6,938 nt of DNA from Paracoccaceae bacterium (GTDB lineage Bacteria > Pseudomonadota > Alphaproteobacteria > Rhodobacterales > Rhodobacteraceae). The translations under genes were made by a program, and so were the position numbers. Position 1 is the first letter of the stretch. Each line of letters opens with the position of its first letter. The DNA lies in NCBI GenBank assembly GCA_023254015.1, contig JALQYS010000310.1:1-6938 (forward strand), given 5' to 3'. Positions 5,518 to 6,938 of the stretch are shown in pieces. A model generated the notes under the pieces. That model was not told the origin of the DNA, made no database searches, and saw only the letters and a program-made list of their open reading frames with translations.

Positions 5518-5538
5518 AAACAGTCCACTGGACTGTTT
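5518..5538. terminator. Perfect palindromic terminator between convergent genes
   Basis: AAACAGTCC (5518-5526) and GGACTGTTT (5530-5538) are exact reverse complements around a 3-nt ACT loop. On the minus strand the stem is followed by a T run (TTTTCCC when counted from the stem), the standard intrinsic terminator form, 12 nt past the stop of the XRE-cupin gene. It can also stop plus-strand transcripts leaving the 4484-5418 pair. The gap from 5419 to 5549 contains no gene that I can support. Confidence 0.8.
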
Positions 5539-5549
5539 GCCGATCCGGC

Positions 5550-6209
5550 TCACCCCTGCGGATAGGAGATTACCGACAGGTAGCGCGCGGGCAGCTTGAC
5601 CAGAACTTCCGGCCCATGCGGTGCGTCGGCATCGAAGAACAGGCTGTCACCCGGTTTCAGCGGATAGATCGTGTCGCCGTGGCGGTAATCGACCTCGCCT
5701 TCCAGCATGTAAAGCAGTTCAAGCCCCTCGTGCTGAAAGGCCGGAAAGGTGTCGCTCTCGGTGGTCAAGGTGATGAGATAGGGCTCGACCACCACGCCCG
5801 AGGAATTCGATCCGATATGACCCAGCAGGTTGTATTGGTGGCCTGAACGCGTGCCCCGCCGCTCGATCTCGATATGCTCGCCCGCGCGCACATGCTGCGC
5901 CTCGCGCCGTTCCTCATAGCTGCGGAAAAACGCGGTGACCGGAACCGAGAAGGCGTGGCTTAGCACCTGCAGCGTTGTCAGCGAGGGCGAGGTGTTGCCG
6001 TTTTCGATCTTGGACAGCATGCCGATGGAAAGCCCGGTCACGGCAGCCAGATCGGCCACCGTCATGCCCTGCTGACGACGAAAGTTGCGCACCTCGCGGC
6101 CGATGGCGGCCTCAAGATTGCGCTCGGTAATCTCGCGGACGCGGTGGGGGTCCTGATCGAAGCCGGGTTTCGTGCGCGGCAATGCCGCTGTGTCGGGCAT
6201 GTCTTCCAT
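5550..6209 (-). CDS. XRE-family transcriptional regulator with C-terminal cupin sensor
   Basis: A 219-aa regulator. Residues about 37-93 form an XRE/Cro-type helix-turn-helix (GREVRNFRRQQGMTVADLAA then TGLSIGMLSKIENGNTSPSL). Residues about 145-215 form a cupin sensor: FQHEGLELLYMLEGEVDY (158-175) and YPLKPGDSLFFDADAPHG (182-199) match the two cupin motifs, with His160, Glu164 and His198 as possible metal or ligand contacts. The architecture is that of PuuR-like regulators, many of which sense small amines or amino acids and repress their catabolic genes. The start at ATG 6209 has GAGAGG 5 nt before it; Met4 (ATG 6200) is an alternative. It is convergent with the hypothetical pair and lies 133 nt from the EamA gene stop. 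Its targets are not shown by the sequence; the palindrome at 1946-1969 is a candidate. Confidence 0.9.
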   Translation of the reverse strand: MEDMPDTAALPRTKPGFDQDPHRVREITERNLEAAIGREVRNFRRQQGMTVADLAAVTGLSIGMLSKIENGNTSPSLTTLQVLSHAFSVPVTAFFRSYEERREAQHVRAGEHIEIERRGTRSGHQYNLLGHIGSNSSGVVVEPYLITLTTESDTFPAFQHEGLELLYMLEGEVDYRHGDTIYPLKPGDSLFFDADAPHGPEVLVKLPARYLSVISYPQG

Positions 6210-6254
6210 GACGGCCTCTCGAACGCTGCAATTCCGATGGTGCTTTGTCTGTTC

Positions 6255-6282
6255 ACTATGGGGAAACTACACGCAAATACAA
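6255..6282 (-). promoter_or_regulatory. Weak candidate promoter of the XRE-cupin gene
   Basis: On the minus strand TTGTAT (complement of 6277-6282) and CATAGT (complement of 6255-6260) stand 16 nt apart, matching the -35 and -10 consensus at 3 and 4 of 6 positions. The gap 6210-6342 has no gene; this is the best promoter-like pair I find in it, and co-transcription from the EamA gene upstream is also possible. Confidence 0.28.
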
Positions 6283-6342
6283 GGGCAGCAGACCGTGACC
6301 TTACGGCAAACCGCCGACAGGTGCCGCCCCGGAAGGTCAAAG

Positions 6343-6938
6343 TCATCCTTGCGGCGTCATCACCTTGCGGCCTTTCGCGCGTTCCAGACCCAGCCGCCGC
6401 TCGCGCCAGATGATAAGGATCCCGGCGGTGATCACCAAGGCGGCCCCTCCCAGCATGGTCAGGCTGGGCACCTCGGCAAAAACGAAATACCCGATCAGCA
6501 GGGCAAACAGCATCGAGGCATAATCAAACGGGGCGACCAGCGAGGCATCGGCCTCGCGGTAGCTGGAGGTCAGCAGGATCTGCCCGACCCCGCCCAGAAG
6601 GCCCGCGCCGATCAGGGTCGCGGTCTCGGGCCCGGTGGGGACAACCCATCCGAACGGGATCGTGGTCAACGACAGGAGTGTGGCCGTCAGCGAAAACCAG
6701 AACACGATGGCCGAGGTGTTTTCGGTATTCACCAGTTTGCGCACGAATACCTGCGCCAGCGCGGCAAAGACCGCCCCGCCCAGCACCAGCGTGGCCCCAA
6801 AGGCCTCGCGGTGACCAGAGGTCTCGCCCGACAGGATGGTCAGCCGCGGCGAGAGCACGATCAGAACCCCGGTCAGACCCAGCACGACAGAGGCAAGGCT
6901 GAAAAGCCGCACCTCCTCGCCCAGAAACATCGCGGCAA
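6343..6938 (-). CDS. EamA/DMT-family transporter (C-terminal part, cut by window edge)
   Basis: The frame stays open to the right edge and ends at TGA 6343-6345, giving about 198 residues. The first visible residues (AAMFLGEEVRLFSLASVVLG) match the end of the first EamA repeat, so roughly the first 100 residues and the true start lie outside; the ATG at 6930 is internal. The second EamA repeat follows: several helices including FGATLVLGGAVFAALAQVFV, IVFWFSLTATLLSL, LIGAGLLGGVGQILLTSSY, APFDYASMLFALLIGYFVFA and LGGAALVITAGILIIW. The pattern QILLTSSYREADASLVAPFDY is typical of RhaT/EamA drug-and-metabolite transporters, which usually export or import small metabolites. Substrate unknown. It lies upstream of the XRE-cupin gene on the same strand, so the regulator may control it or share its transcript. 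Confidence 0.88.
   Translation of the reverse strand, partial: AAMFLGEEVRLFSLASVVLGLTGVLIVLSPRLTILSGETSGHREAFGATLVLGGAVFAALAQVFVRKLVNTENTSAIVFWFSLTATLLSLTTIPFGWVVPTGPETATLIGAGLLGGVGQILLTSSYREADASLVAPFDYASMLFALLIGYFVFAEVPSLTMLGGAALVITAGILIIWRERRLGLERAKGRKVMTPQG

Noticed and set aside
4693..5553. A 286-residue minus-strand open frame across the hypothetical pair
   Set aside because: Arg/Gly-rich shadow that also runs over the convergent terminator region; the plus-strand pair has an ATGA overlap and membrane helices.
6251..6267. TTCAC followed by GAAA upstream of the regulator, similar to TTCAC and GAAA at 1963-1978, as a shared operator
   Set aside because: The spacing differs (6 versus 7 nt), the symmetry is poor, and so short a match is expected by chance.
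1..6938. CRISPR arrays, tRNA or rRNA genes, insertion sequences or attachment sites
   Set aside because: No regularly spaced repeats, cloverleaf arms, transposase frames or terminal inverted repeats were found on reading both strands.

Overview
The window is GC-rich, densely packed with genes and has the codon use of an alphaproteobacterium. The gene set (a GlxB/GlxC/GlxD-type split glutamate synthase, an APC permease, an XRE-cupin regulator and an EamA transporter) fits a Rhodobacterales-like organism. That assignment is inferred from gene content and style, not from a marker gene. There are no RNA genes, CRISPR arrays or insertion sequences.

Left part, minus strand (1-1884): three tightly packed genes read leftwards. 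They encode a class II glutamine amidotransferase (GlxB/MgsA type), a GXGXG beta-helix protein (GlxC/MgsB type) and the N-terminal 96 residues of an FMN-binding glutamate-synthase-domain protein (GlxD/MgsC type), which runs off the left edge. Together they correspond to the three functional parts of a glutamate synthase large subunit, split into separate polypeptides. In methylotrophs the same arrangement makes N-methylglutamate synthase; in rhizobia it is called glxBCD.

Middle, plus strand (2124-4415): a divergent operon of three very small membrane proteins (93, 126 and 56 aa) followed by a 478-aa APC-superfamily permease that most resembles the ethanolamine-permease (EAT) branch. The 56-aa gene is easy to miss. 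The 239-bp divergent region carries a 24-bp near-perfect palindrome abutting a good minus-strand promoter, and a structured leader before the small-protein operon. A GC-rich hairpin follows the permease. The working model, an inference, is that the permease with its small partners imports a nitrogenous compound whose nitrogen is processed by the divergent synthase.

Right part: two overlapping plus-strand genes of unknown function follow (4484-5418): a membrane-anchored 221-aa protein and a 90-aa multi-spanning protein. They face a minus-strand XRE-cupin regulator (5550-6209) across a strong palindromic terminator. The C-terminal half of an EamA/DMT transporter (6343 to the right edge) lies upstream of the regulator on the same strand. 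XRE-cupin regulators often control amine or amino-acid catabolism, so this one is a candidate ligand for the palindrome, but nothing in the sequence proves it.

The most noteworthy item is the possible multi-component APC transporter: three unrecognised mini membrane proteins in one operon with a permease of a superfamily that normally works as a single polypeptide or with one unrelated partner.
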